Below, piece after piece: positions 63,890 to 64,000 of a stretch of 64,000 nucleotides of DNA. Source of the stretch: Doryteuthis pealeii. Taxonomy: Eukaryota > Mollusca > Cephalopoda > Myopsida > Loliginidae. A model generated the notes under the pieces. That model did no database searches and was not told where the DNA came from. It saw only the letters and a list, made by a program, of their open reading frames with translations. Positions within the stretch are counted from its first letter, which is position 1. The number at the start of each line of letters is the position of its first letter. The stretch is from positions 82,800,478-82,864,477 of the forward strand of contig CM042151.1 in assembly GCA_023376005.1 (NCBI GenBank), read 5' to 3'. The position numbers and the translations under genes are program-made.

Positions 63890-64000
63890 AAGAGAGAGAG
63901 ATTCATTCGAGATGTTTGGTGGTAACTGTGAAAAAAATTTTTTTTTTTTTCCGGCGAAGATATAGTTACGCTCGGTGAATTCCGTAATAAATCGGTGCGG

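Noticed and set aside
63675..63965. 96-codon plus-strand frame near the right end
   Set aside because: It runs through the ten N bases and lies in repeat family D.

Overview
This is eukaryotic, almost certainly invertebrate, intergenic DNA. It is AT-rich, has no long intact spliced gene, and is built nearly entirely of repeats. Evidence for an animal genome: decayed C2H2 zinc-finger arrays, two kinds of non-LTR retrotransposon remnant (one with the C-terminal domain typical of R2-like elements), MITE-like foldbacks, and several tRNA-derived SINE families. SINEs with Lys-like and Arg-like tRNA heads together with zinc-finger expansion fit a mollusc such as a cephalopod, but I cannot prove the species.

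Layout. 1-4,640: a foldback element at the left edge, short dispersed repeats, two SINEs and an R2-type LINE tail. 4,640-9,140: block X1, including a purine-rich tandem duplication. 8,340-17,480: block A1 (MITE, ATGGCGGC-type tandem repeat, LINE 3' end, AT minisatellites, then the decayed 5' part of a zinc-finger array). 17,489-18,545: the best-preserved part of that array (copy 1). 19,970-31,420: A2, a direct second copy of A1 that gets steadily noisier and carries an extra insert of about 1.7 kb. 31,425-37,650: a palindrome with arms of about 3.1 kb. 35,083-46,515 (R1) and 52,826-63,125 (R2): a direct duplication of 10-11 kb holding inverted X copies, two tandem U units, LTR-like insertions and tRNA-like heads. 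46,930-48,520: the second zinc-finger array, inverted relative to the first. 48,700-52,820: mostly unclassified, with copies of repeat family D. A 10-N gap lies at 63,880-63,889.

No genes here work together as a pathway. The value of the window is its duplication history. Filled and empty insertion sites in the U units order the events: U was duplicated, an LTR-like element inserted in U1, R was duplicated, then a 1.2 kb element inserted in R1-U2 only. The two zinc-finger copies differ mainly at DNA-contact residues.

Caution: A2 and R2 differ from their partners mostly by small deletions, as in under-polished long-read consensus. Part of the duplication may therefore be retained haplotypes rather than true paralogy. 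All alignments were made by eye; block edges are good to tens of bases.
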